64,000 nt of DNA from Deltaproteobacteria bacterium (GTDB taxonomy: Bacteria > Myxococcota > Kuafuiibacteriia > Kuafuiibacteriales > Kuafuiibacteriaceae). Made by a program: the position numbers and the translations under genes. Under the pieces are notes generated by a model, which saw only the letters and a program-made list of their open reading frames with translations, did no database searches and was not told the origin of the DNA. The stretch is taken from positions 1,302,001 through 1,366,000 of the forward strand of contig JADJBV010000001.1 in the NCBI GenBank assembly GCA_016703535.1. The letters are read 5' to 3'. Below, piece after piece: positions 32,672-41,110 of this stretch; within the stretch, counting starts at the first letter, position 1, and every line of letters begins with the position of its first letter.

Positions 32672-35413
32672 GTGACTGGGCCCCGGGTGGAGCCATCCCT
32701 CCTTTTGGCCTTGAAGCAGCGCTACAGCGCCGAGCTAGTGGCGTTGACCGCTGCGCCCCCACGCCCCAACTTGCGGCCCGAAAACCTGACCGCGGAGATC
32801 AGCGATCGGGTCGATCAGCTGGTGCTGGCGGTGGCCGAAGCGGCGGCGGTCCGGGTCGAGGAGACCTTCGGCCCCAGCCCGGTGCGGGCCATCGGACTTT
32901 ATGCCCTCGGCAGCTACGGGCGGCGCGAGCTCTGTCCAAAAAGCGACGTGGACCTGTTGTTCCTGCTGCCGCCCGGCGCCGCGGCCGACCTGCCGGAGCT
33001 GGCGGCCTTCGTCGACGCGGTGCTCTACGCCCTTTGGGATCTGGGCCTGGAGATCGGCCACGCGGTCCGCACCTTGGAGGAGTGTGAGGCGGCCCTCGAG
33101 GACCACTCGGTGTTGAGCGGGCTCTTTGACCTGCGGCTCCTCCCCGGGGGCGCGTCCGGGGCGGCCGTTCGGCATCAAGGCCAACTCGAACTCGAGGCCC
33201 TGATCGCCCAACGTTTGCGGCCCGGCCCCGAGGTCGAGGCCTTCGTCGCCGCCAAGCTCGAGGAGGCCCAGGCCCGGCAGGCCAAGTTCGGCACCACGGT
33301 TTTTTTGCTCGAGCCCAACGTCAAGGAGAGTGAAGGTGGCCTCCGGGACTGGCACTTCGCCCGTTGGATCGCTCGGGCCCGCTTCGGCGAGGCCGAGTTG
33401 CCCGACCTGTTGCGGCTGGGGGCCCTGAGCCCGACCGAGGCCCAGAGCCTGACCCGAGCTTACGGCTTTTTGCTCCAGGTCCGGGTCGAGCTCCACCGCC
33501 TGACCGGCCGCCGCCAGGACGTCTTGGGTTTTCAACATCAGGAGCAGGTGGCGGCGCGGCTCGGCTACCTGCGGGCCGGCTCGACCGATCACGATCAAAA
33601 AACCCACGGCATCGAGCGATTTATGCGGGGCTACTACTTTCATGCCCGCAACCTGCGGCACCTGAGCGGCCTGGTGGTGGCCCGGGCCCAAGCCGAAGGT
33701 CGTCAACGCCGAGGAGAGGCCTATCTCCTCGGGCGATTTCGGGTCTCGAAGGACCACCTGACGGTCCAGACCTTGGATCAGTTTCGCCGGGACCCGGTGG
33801 ACCTCTTGCGGATCTTTCGGATCGCCCAAGAAGAGGCCTTGCCCATCGACAGCTACACCAAAAACCAGCTCAGCGAGCAGGCGGGCCTGATCGATCGGCG
33901 GTGGCGCCGGGAGCCGGCGATGGTCGAGGAGCTCTTTCGGTTGTTGGAAGATCCCAAGGCCGACGGGGCCCTGTTGGAGGAGCTGCACGACCTGGGGATC
34001 TGGCGGCGGCTCTTCCCGGAGGTCTCGAGGATCACCGCCCGCTGGCAACACAGCCTGTACCACGTGTACACCGTCGACGCTCATTCGCTGTTTGTGGTGC
34101 GGTGCTTGAAGCGTTTGGTGCGGGGGGACGAGGCGGCCCTCGAGCCCGAACTCACCAAGGTCGCGGGTGAGTTGACCCGGCCTCGGGTCCTCTACTTGGC
34201 CGGCTTCTTCCACGACATCGGCAAGGGCTGGCCGAGGGGAGACCACTCCCGGCGCGGCGCGATGGTGGCGAAGGAGGTGGGGCGCCGCTTGGAGGCCCCG
34301 GGCCTTCTGCGCTGGAGCGCCGAAGAGACCGCCGATCTGGCCTGGTTGGTCGAAGAACACCTGACCCTCTCGGACACCGCCCAACGGCGCGACCTCTCGG
34401 ATCCGGCCCTGATTCAGGCCTTGGCCCAAAAGATCGGGAGTGGGGAGCGCCTGACCATGTTGTTGCTCCTGACCTACGCCGACATGAAGAGCACCTCTCC
34501 CAAGGTCTGGACGACCTGGAAACGGGCCCTGTTGCTCCAGCTTCATGAACGGGTGAAGGCGGCCTTGGAGGAGGGGCCGGTCGCTGCCCCAGGGCACAAA
34601 GAGGCCCGGCGCCAACAAGCGATCACCGAGTTGGCCCACGCCCTCGGTGAACGAGGGGAGGTGGTGGATCGGGAGGCCGGGGCTCAGTTCGTGGCGGCGG
34701 TCCCGGATCGTTACCTGTTGTCGGTGCGCCCTCGCCACATGGCCCGGCACTTTGGGCTTTGGCGACGTTCGATCGCCGACGGTCGGCCCAGCTTGCACCT
34801 GCGCCACCTGGTCCGGGAGGACGCCTCGCGCTTGACGTTGAGTTGCCCCGATCGGCCGGGGCTCCTCGCGGTCTTGGCCGGGGTGTTGGCGGCCCACCGG
34901 CTCCAGATCCTCTCGGCCGAGATCTATTCAATGGAATGGATGGAAGGGGACCAACTTCGCCGGGGGGCCCTGGACGTCTTGTGGATCAAGGACGAGGCGG
35001 GGCACGCGGCCCTCCACAACGAAAGTTGGACCAAGGTCGAGGCCGATCTGGTGGCCGCCTTGGCGGGGCAACTCGAGGTTCAGGCCCTGGTGGAGAAGAG
35101 ATCCCGGCCGGGCCTCCCAGATCGCCCCCGGCCGTGGGTGAAGAGTGAGGTGGTGATCTCCAACCGGGCCAGCCAAAGCGACACGGTCATCGACGTCTAC
35201 TGCCGAGATCGCATCGGCGTGCTCTACACCATCGCCCGGGTCTTGGCGGCGGCGGGTCTGTCGATCAACTTGGCCAAGATCTCGACCCAAGGGGATCGAG
35301 TGGCCGACGCCTTTTACGTCACCGACGTCCACACCGGCGCCAAGATCGAAGATCCGGCTCAGCTGCTCGCCGTGGAGCGCGAACTGCTCGACGCCTTGGA
35401 GCGTTTGTCGTGA
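32672..35413 (+). CDS. glnD: PII uridylyltransferase / uridylyl-removing enzyme
   Basis: 913 aa, normal GlnD length, GTG start. Domain order: nucleotidyltransferase with GSYGRRELCPKSDVDLL (the G-S and DxD metal ligands), a helical linker, an HD hydrolase domain (FFHDIGKGWPRGDHSRRGA), then two C-terminal ACT domains (LSCPDRPGLLAVLAGVLA and VYCRDRIGVLYTIARVLAAA) that sense glutamine. It uridylylates and deuridylylates PII proteins to report nitrogen status. Divergent from astA, which would link arginine use to nitrogen sensing if the shared region coordinates them. Confidence 0.95.
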   Translation: MTGPRVEPSLLLALKQRYSAELVALTAAPPRPNLRPENLTAEISDRVDQLVLAVAEAAAVRVEETFGPSPVRAIGLYALGSYGRRELCPKSDVDLLFLLPPGAAADLPELAAFVDAVLYALWDLGLEIGHAVRTLEECEAALEDHSVLSGLFDLRLLPGGASGAAVRHQGQLELEALIAQRLRPGPEVEAFVAAKLEEAQARQAKFGTTVFLLEPNVKESEGGLRDWHFARWIARARFGEAELPDLLRLGALSPTEAQSLTRAYGFLLQVRVELHRLTGRRQDVLGFQHQEQVAARLGYLRAGSTDHDQKTHGIERFMRGYYFHARNLRHLSGLVVARAQAEGRQRRGEAYLLGRFRVSKDHLTVQTLDQFRRDPVDLLRIFRIAQEEALPIDSYTKNQLSEQAGLIDRRWRREPAMVEELFRLLEDPKADGALLEELHDLGIWRRLFPEVSRITARWQHSLYHVYTVDAHSLFVVRCLKRLVRGDEAALEPELTKVAGELTRPRVLYLAGFFHDIGKGWPRGDHSRRGAMVAKEVGRRLEAPGLLRWSAEETADLAWLVEEHLTLSDTAQRRDLSDPALIQALAQKIGSGERLTMLLLLTYADMKSTSPKVWTTWKRALLLQLHERVKAALEEGPVAAPGHKEARRQQAITELAHALGERGEVVDREAGAQFVAAVPDRYLLSVRPRHMARHFGLWRRSIADGRPSLHLRHLVREDASRLTLSCPDRPGLLAVLAGVLAAHRLQILSAEIYSMEWMEGDQLRRGALDVLWIKDEAGHAALHNESWTKVEADLVAALAGQLEVQALVEKRSRPGLPDRPRPWVKSEVVISNRASQSDTVIDVYCRDRIGVLYTIARVLAAAGLSINLAKISTQGDRVADAFYVTDVHTGAKIEDPAQLLAVERELLDALERLS

Positions 35414-35417
35414 TCGC

Positions 35418-36554
35418 TCAGCGGCGGCGGAGTTTTTTCTTGGCCTTGACCGGCGCGGCGGCTTTGGGGGCCGGGCTGCGATCGAAGGCGGCCTGCTCCA
35501 AAAATCCGACGGTGCCCTTCTCGGATTGGACCAAAACCCAACCGGCGGGCGCGGGGAACTCGGGGTAGGTGGCGAGGCTGGTGCCGGGCCGCAACTTCAC
35601 GACCTGGGGACCTTCGGTGTGGGGGCGGCCGAGCAAGATGGCCTTGTCGAGCAACACCCGCTTCACGCCGTGGAGCGGCGTCACCTTCGGCGGCGAAACG
35701 ATGGCCGGCTCGGGGTCGGCGACCTTGGCGCTCAGCGGCGCCGGGGCCGCCGCCGCCACCATCGCCGCGGGGACCGGGGCTGGCGGAGCGGGGAGGGCCT
35801 CGGTCGCTTCGGTCTTGCCCCGGAGCTGGAACAACACCAAGGCCAAGATCATGGCGCCGACGTAAGGGGCGGCCACCAACAACAGCTGGCTCTTCCGGGG
35901 GAGCTGCTCGAAGCGTTGGAGCGCCAAAAGCCCGGTTTCACCGAGTACGCTGGTCAAGGATTGGCTGCCGCCCTGGATCGAGGAGCGGGTGCGGGCCCAA
36001 AAACTCTTGGCCCGGGCCATCGGCGAGCTGCGGGCCGCGTAGGCCGCGGCGATCACCGACTCGTCCCGGCGGAGCTGGTGATAGGAGCTTTCGTCCTTGG
36101 CCAAGATGCCGGCCTTGGCGTCGAGGCCGAGCAGATCGTATTCGGTCGGCGGAGGCAGGGCGATGCCGGGCAACACGGCCTTGGGGCGGGTCAGGTCCCG
36201 GCGCGGGCGCTCCGAGGGCAACTCGGCGGCCAGGGCGGCGCCTTCGTCGGCCAGGGTCCGAGGGCCAAAGTGAGGCCCTCGTTTTCCGTCACCGGCGGGC
36301 CGGGGCGGGCGCAGATCGTCGAAGGTGCCGGTGGGGCGTTCGGCGATGACGTCTTCGGTGGCCTGGGCGCTGACCAAGATCAGGTGGGCCTTGGGGCTGG
36401 TTTTGGTGGGCGGCAACGGCGGCGGGATGGTGGGCGCCCGGCCGTCGGGGCCCGGGTCGGCCAGCCGGCTGGTCAACTCACCTTCGGCCTCGGCCCCCGT
36501 GAGGGTGCCGAGCGCGGTGCGCTCCTCGACCAGGTGGGAGTCGGGCCGGCTCAT
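35418..36554 (-). CDS. Hypothetical membrane protein with SH3-like C-terminus
   Basis: 378 aa from the ATG at 36552-36554; the frame is open to a TTG at 36611, so the start is uncertain. The long N-terminal region is Pro/Arg/Glu-rich and probably disordered and cytoplasmic. One transmembrane helix (SQLLLVAAPYVGAMILALVLFQ) follows, then an Ala/Pro-rich stretch and a final domain like a bacterial SH3 module (LRPGTSLATYPEFPAPAGW, then VLVQSEKGTVGF). The last residues are very basic (KAKKKLRRR). No clear family. Converges with glnD, with a four-base gap. Confidence 0.65.
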   Translation of the reverse strand: MSRPDSHLVEERTALGTLTGAEAEGELTSRLADPGPDGRAPTIPPPLPPTKTSPKAHLILVSAQATEDVIAERPTGTFDDLRPPRPAGDGKRGPHFGPRTLADEGAALAAELPSERPRRDLTRPKAVLPGIALPPPTEYDLLGLDAKAGILAKDESSYHQLRRDESVIAAAYAARSSPMARAKSFWARTRSSIQGGSQSLTSVLGETGLLALQRFEQLPRKSQLLLVAAPYVGAMILALVLFQLRGKTEATEALPAPPAPVPAAMVAAAAPAPLSAKVADPEPAIVSPPKVTPLHGVKRVLLDKAILLGRPHTEGPQVVKLRPGTSLATYPEFPAPAGWVLVQSEKGTVGFLEQAAFDRSPAPKAAAPVKAKKKLRRR

Positions 36555-36684
36555 CTCCTTGACGTGAACCACGTAGGTCCACCAGTCAGCAATCCGCGCG
36601 CCGACCGACAAGGACCGTAAAAGTAGGCAAAACTGCTCTGATCTTCACATCTTGGGGAGGACCAGGGACCCCGGGCTGATGGGT

Positions 36685-38886
36685 TCAGGCCTCACCGGGC
36701 CGGCGCCGGCGCCGCTGGGCCTCGGCGGCCCGGACCGCCGGAGACAGCCGGGTGCCGTCCATAGAGAGCTCGGGGCGGACCGTGGTGCGGGCCTGGGGGG
36801 CCCGGTTTTTGGCCTCGGACATGAACACCCCTTGGGCCCGGACCGGGACCCGTTCGCCCAACTCGGGGGGCTGGTATTGGCCATCGGCCAAGAGGGTGTA
36901 GCGGCTGACGTTGTCGCTGAGTTCGGTGGTCAAGATGTTGTCGATGACCCGGCGCCGCAGCTCCGGATCCAAGATCGGAAAGCTGACCTCGATGCGGCGG
37001 TTGAGGTTCCGCGGCATCCAGTCGGCGCTCGACAGGTAGACCTCGTCCTCGCCGCCGTTTTTCCACCAGACGATCCGGGCGTGCTCCAAAAAACGATCGA
37101 TGATCGACGAGACCCGGATGGTCTCGCTGACCCCCGGCACCCCGGGGCACAAACAACAGATGCCCCGCACCATCAACTCGATGGGCACGCCGGCTTGGCT
37201 GGCCCGATAGAGGGCCGAGATGATCTCGCCGTCTACCAGGGCGTTCATCTTGGCCTTGATGCCGGCCGGGCGACCGGCCTTTTGGTGCTCGATCTCCCGC
37301 TGGATCTTCTGGAGCAGGTGTTGACGCAGGGTGAAGGGCGCCACCACCAGGTGGTTCATCTTTGGGAGCTCGGCGTAGCCGGTCAATACATTGAATAGAT
37401 GCATTGCGTCGGCGGTCAGATCTTCCCGAGCGGTGAAGAGCCCCAGGTCGGTGTAGAGGTTGGCAGTGGAGGGGTTGTAGTTGCCGGTGGCGAGGTGCAG
37501 ATATCGGCGCAGGTTGGAGCCTTCACGCCGGGTCACCAACAACAACTTGCTGTGGGTCTTGAGGCCGATCAGGCCGTAGACCACGTGGGCCCCGGCCTCC
37601 TCCAGGGCCTTGGCCCACGCGATGTTGTTGGCCTCATCGAAGCGGGCCTTCAGCTCCACCAAAGCGGTGACCTGTTTCCCTCGTTCGGCGGCGCGCACCA
37701 AGGCCCGGACGATCGGCGAGTCACCCGAGGTCCGGTAGAGGGTCTGCTTGATCGCGACCACGTCCGGATCCGAAGCCGCTTGATCCAAGAAGTCGACCAC
37801 GTGGCGAAAGGCCTCGTAGGGGTGGTGCAACAACACGTCTCGTTCGGCGATGCTGCGGAACAAGGTGGGCAGGTACCGCAGGCGATCGTTGGCCACCGGC
37901 TGATAAGGTTCGTCCCGCAGCTCGGGCCGGTTGATCTGGCCGTAGACCCGCATCAGGGCGGCTTTGGCCACGAACCCCGGGTTCCGCAGGGCCTGCTGGG
38001 GCCGTAGCCCGATGCGATCGGTCAACAACAAGGACAACTCATCGGAGGCTCGGCTGGGCAGATCCAGGCGCACCGGTTCACCCCGATCCCGTCGGCGCAG
38101 CTCGTCTTGGATGGTGCTGAGCAGGTCCTCGACCTCTTCTTCGTCGACCTCGAGATCGCTGGCCCGGATCAGCCGGAAGGGGGTCGACTCCAAGATCCGA
38201 TAACCGGGGAAGAGCTCCTGCACGAAGAGGGCGATCACCTCCTCCAGGGCCATGAAGCGATAACCTTGGTCGGTGCCCGACAGCGGCACGAAGCGGGACA
38301 AGACGCTCGGCACCTGGACCAGAGCCAACAGCTCACCTTCCGGCGCCTCAAAGGCCTCTTCGGCCTTGGGAGGGGCCACGATCCGCAGGGCCAAGTTGAT
38401 GCTCCCGTTGCGCAACATCGGGAAGGGGTGGGTCGGATCGATGGCGATCGGGGTCAGGCAGGGGTGGACCTCGCGCCGGTAATATTCGTGGAGATCTTCT
38501 CGCTGCTCGTCCGAGAGATCTTGGGCCTGTACGAAGCGGATCCCGTGTTTTTGCAGCTCGGGGACCACGTGTTGATCCAAAGTTTGGGCGATCTCGCTGA
38601 CCAAGGCCGGGGCCCGTTGCCACACTTCGCGGTGGAGCTCGTGCAGGTGCAGGCCGTCGGGGCCGACCTCGAAGCCCACGTCGCGTCGGTTGAGGGCCCG
38701 CTCCAGCCCCCCGACCCGGACCATAAAAAATTCGTCCAGGTTGGCGGCGGCGATGGCCACGAACTTGAGGCGCTCCAAGGGCGGGACGTCGGCGCGGCGG
38801 GCCGTCGCCAACACCCGCCGGTTGAACTCCAGCCAAGAGAGCTCTCGGTTCAGATACAACGAAGCGGCGCGGAGGTCGGCGGTCAT
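36685..38886 (-). CDS. ppk1: Polyphosphate kinase 1
   Basis: 733 aa, full length. Makes long-chain polyphosphate from ATP; a cytoplasmic/membrane-associated enzyme. Recognised by LNRELSWLEFNRRVL near the N-terminus, AAANLDEFFMVRVGG, the phosphate-binding and catalytic HLATGNYNPSTANLYTDLGL, with the active His being the first residue, and the second His motif region RGICCLCPGVPGVSETIRV. The basic C-terminus (AEAQRRRRRPGEA) extends slightly beyond the usual end. Divergent from the Fe-S helicase. Confidence 0.95.
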   Translation of the reverse strand: MTADLRAASLYLNRELSWLEFNRRVLATARRADVPPLERLKFVAIAAANLDEFFMVRVGGLERALNRRDVGFEVGPDGLHLHELHREVWQRAPALVSEIAQTLDQHVVPELQKHGIRFVQAQDLSDEQREDLHEYYRREVHPCLTPIAIDPTHPFPMLRNGSINLALRIVAPPKAEEAFEAPEGELLALVQVPSVLSRFVPLSGTDQGYRFMALEEVIALFVQELFPGYRILESTPFRLIRASDLEVDEEEVEDLLSTIQDELRRRDRGEPVRLDLPSRASDELSLLLTDRIGLRPQQALRNPGFVAKAALMRVYGQINRPELRDEPYQPVANDRLRYLPTLFRSIAERDVLLHHPYEAFRHVVDFLDQAASDPDVVAIKQTLYRTSGDSPIVRALVRAAERGKQVTALVELKARFDEANNIAWAKALEEAGAHVVYGLIGLKTHSKLLLVTRREGSNLRRYLHLATGNYNPSTANLYTDLGLFTAREDLTADAMHLFNVLTGYAELPKMNHLVVAPFTLRQHLLQKIQREIEHQKAGRPAGIKAKMNALVDGEIISALYRASQAGVPIELMVRGICCLCPGVPGVSETIRVSSIIDRFLEHARIVWWKNGGEDEVYLSSADWMPRNLNRRIEVSFPILDPELRRRVIDNILTTELSDNVSRYTLLADGQYQPPELGERVPVRAQGVFMSEAKNRAPQARTTVRPELSMDGTRLSPAVRAAEAQRRRRRPGEA

Positions 38887-38954
38887 GGCTCCTCGACGTT
38901 TGGTAACACGGATTGATTGCCAGGGGCGGCGCGACTTCCTACCTTGTCGGCTCC

Positions 38955-40985
38955 GTGACGCCCCTCGCCCTGCGCCGTTATCGTCCGGCCGAGCTCCTGG
39001 GCGAAGGGGGCCCGGCGGCCCGGGCGATCCCGGGGTACCAACCGCGGGAGGGACAGATCCAGATGGCCGAGGCGATCCTGGCCCGGCTGGAGGAGGGGGG
39101 GCACGCCGCCATCGAGGCGCCCACCGGCATCGGCAAGACCTTGGCCTACCTGATCCCGGCGGTGATCAGCGGGCGCCGGGTGGTGATCTCCACCCACACC
39201 AAAACGCTCCAAGATCAGATCATCGAAAAAGATCTGCCTCTGCTCGGCCGGATCTTGGCCGAGATCGGGGTGGAGTTGGTCCGGGCCTCGGCCGACGACC
39301 AAGGGCCGCCTGGGCCGGATCAGCTCCGCTACGCCTTGATGAAGGGCCGCAGCAACTACCTGTGCCTGGACCGGCTGGAGAAGAAGGGGCGACAACAGAA
39401 GTTCCTCTTCGCGCCCGAACCTCACAGCCACGATCTCTACGCCGAACTTACGGCCTGGAGCCGCAGCACCCCTCGGGGTGATCGGGCCGAGTTGGTGGGT
39501 CTGCCGGAGCGGGCCCCGGTCTGGGACGAGCTCGACGCGCGCAGTGAGATCTGCCACGGCAGCCGCTGCGCCCACTTCGACGCCTGCTTCGTGACTCGGA
39601 TGCGACGGGAGGCGGCGTCGGCCCAGCTGGTGATCGTCAACCACCACCTCCTCCTGGCGGACCTGGCGCTCCGGGCGCAAGCCAGCTTGCAAAGAGATGG
39701 TCGCAGCTTCGGCGAAGTGATCCCCGAGGCCGAGGCCCTGATCTTGGACGAGGCCCACGGCCTGGAAGAGACCGCCAGCGAATACTTCGGGGGGCAGCTC
39801 TCCAGCCGAAAGTTGGAGCACTTCCTCAAGGATTCTACTCAATGGATCACCGAAAACGGCGGGGCCAACGGGGCGACCCAGCTGGCGGCGGCGGCGGGGG
39901 CCACCGAAGCGGTCTTCGAGGCCTTGCCGCGGCGAGAGGGGCGGGTGGCCATCGCCAAGGTGGAGACCCCCGACGATCCTTTCCGGGAGGCTCGGCGCGC
40001 CGCGGGCCCGGCCCACCAGGCTTTGCTCGGCTTGTCCCAACGTTTTGCCGCCAAAGACGAGGACGGCCCGGGCGTGGGTTTGGCCCGGCGGGCGGTGGAT
40101 CTCGCCGAAAACCTGAACTTCGTCTTGGCCGCCCAAGATCCCGACTACGTCTACTACTCGGAGCGGAACGGCCGCACCGCCACCTTGGGCGCCTCGCCGA
40201 TCAACGTCTCTTCTTTGTTGCGTCAGTTCCTCTTCGACGCCTTTGGGGCGGTGGTCTTGACCTCCGCCACCTTGGCCACCGGCGCCGGTCACCTGGATTT
40301 TTTCCTGCGATCGGTCGGCGCCCCCGAGGACACCACCGGCTTGGTGTTGGAGTCCCCCTTCGACTACCCGCGGCAGGCCGCCTTGTATCTGCCCACCGAC
40401 GCCCCCGAACCCGACGCGCCCGGGGTGGTGCTGGAGTTGGCCCGGCACGGGCGCCAGCTGATCGAGTTGATGGGGGGCGGGGCGATGTTCCTCTTCACCA
40501 GCTACCGCTCGATGCAGGCGGTCCACCGGATCTTGAAGCAGGAGCTGAAGTACCCGGTGTTGCTCCAAGGTGAACGACCGAAGCGGGAGCTGCTCAAGGC
40601 CTTCGTGGAGCAGGCGCCGGCGGTCTTGTTCGGGACCGCCAGTTTTTGGGAGGGCGTCGACGTGCCCGGCGATCCGCTGCGGTTGGTGCTGATCGATCGG
40701 CTGCCCTTCGATCCCCCCAACGATCCCCTCGGCCAGGCCCGGGGTGCGCGGCTCGAGGCCGAGGGCAAAAGCCCCTTCAACACCTACCACCTGCCTCGGG
40801 CGATCCTAAGGTTGAAGCAGGGCTTTGGGCGGCTGGTTCGGGGCCCCACCGATCGGGGCGTCGTCGCGCTCCTCGACCGTCGGATCCAGACCAGGCCTTA
40901 CGGTCAGCGTTTTTTGCGGGCCTTGCCGGCGGCCCGACGCATCCATCACCTGGAGGACCTGGCCCAATGGCTCAAGTCGGGCTGA
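38955..40985 (+). CDS. DinG/XPD-type Fe-S ATP-dependent DNA helicase
   Basis: 676 aa from GTG 38955; an earlier TTG at 38913 is less likely. Superfamily 2 helicase: Walker A APTGIGKT, motif Ia STHTKTLQDQII, DEAH box (LILDEAHGLEE), motif III TSATLATG, and motif VI QGFGRLVRGPTDRG. Four Cys for an Fe-S cluster are present: SNYLCLDRL, then SEICHGSRC and FDACF. DinG- and XPD-like enzymes unwind R-loops or damaged DNA, 5' to 3'. No exonuclease domain is present. Standalone. Confidence 0.9.
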   Translation: MTPLALRRYRPAELLGEGGPAARAIPGYQPREGQIQMAEAILARLEEGGHAAIEAPTGIGKTLAYLIPAVISGRRVVISTHTKTLQDQIIEKDLPLLGRILAEIGVELVRASADDQGPPGPDQLRYALMKGRSNYLCLDRLEKKGRQQKFLFAPEPHSHDLYAELTAWSRSTPRGDRAELVGLPERAPVWDELDARSEICHGSRCAHFDACFVTRMRREAASAQLVIVNHHLLLADLALRAQASLQRDGRSFGEVIPEAEALILDEAHGLEETASEYFGGQLSSRKLEHFLKDSTQWITENGGANGATQLAAAAGATEAVFEALPRREGRVAIAKVETPDDPFREARRAAGPAHQALLGLSQRFAAKDEDGPGVGLARRAVDLAENLNFVLAAQDPDYVYYSERNGRTATLGASPINVSSLLRQFLFDAFGAVVLTSATLATGAGHLDFFLRSVGAPEDTTGLVLESPFDYPRQAALYLPTDAPEPDAPGVVLELARHGRQLIELMGGGAMFLFTSYRSMQAVHRILKQELKYPVLLQGERPKRELLKAFVEQAPAVLFGTASFWEGVDVPGDPLRLVLIDRLPFDPPNDPLGQARGARLEAEGKSPFNTYHLPRAILRLKQGFGRLVRGPTDRGVVALLDRRIQTRPYGQRFLRALPAARRIHHLEDLAQWLKSG

Positions 40986-41031
40986 GGAGGCGAGGGAAGG
41001 GTGGCGCCGATGTGGGTGCGGAGCGCCGATG

Positions 41032-41049
41032 ATCGCGCTCGCCCGCGAT
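41032..41049. promoter_or_regulatory. Inverted repeat in the lon upstream region
   Basis: ATCGCG-CTCGCC-CGCGAT is a perfect 6-bp inverted repeat, 61 bases before the lon start. The flanking 40986-41110 region also has a repeated GCGCCGATG (41004-41012 and 41023-41031). It could be a heat- or stress-responsive operator; it does not match the CIRCE element. Confidence 0.35.
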
Positions 41050-41110
41050 AATTCGCGCTCTGCCGATTTGCGCCGACCCCAGGCCTACGGTTAAGACCCG
41101 AAGTAGAGCC

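Noticed and set aside
32735..34897. 720-residue minus-strand ORF inside glnD
   Set aside because: Shadow of glnD, whose motifs are unambiguous on the plus strand.
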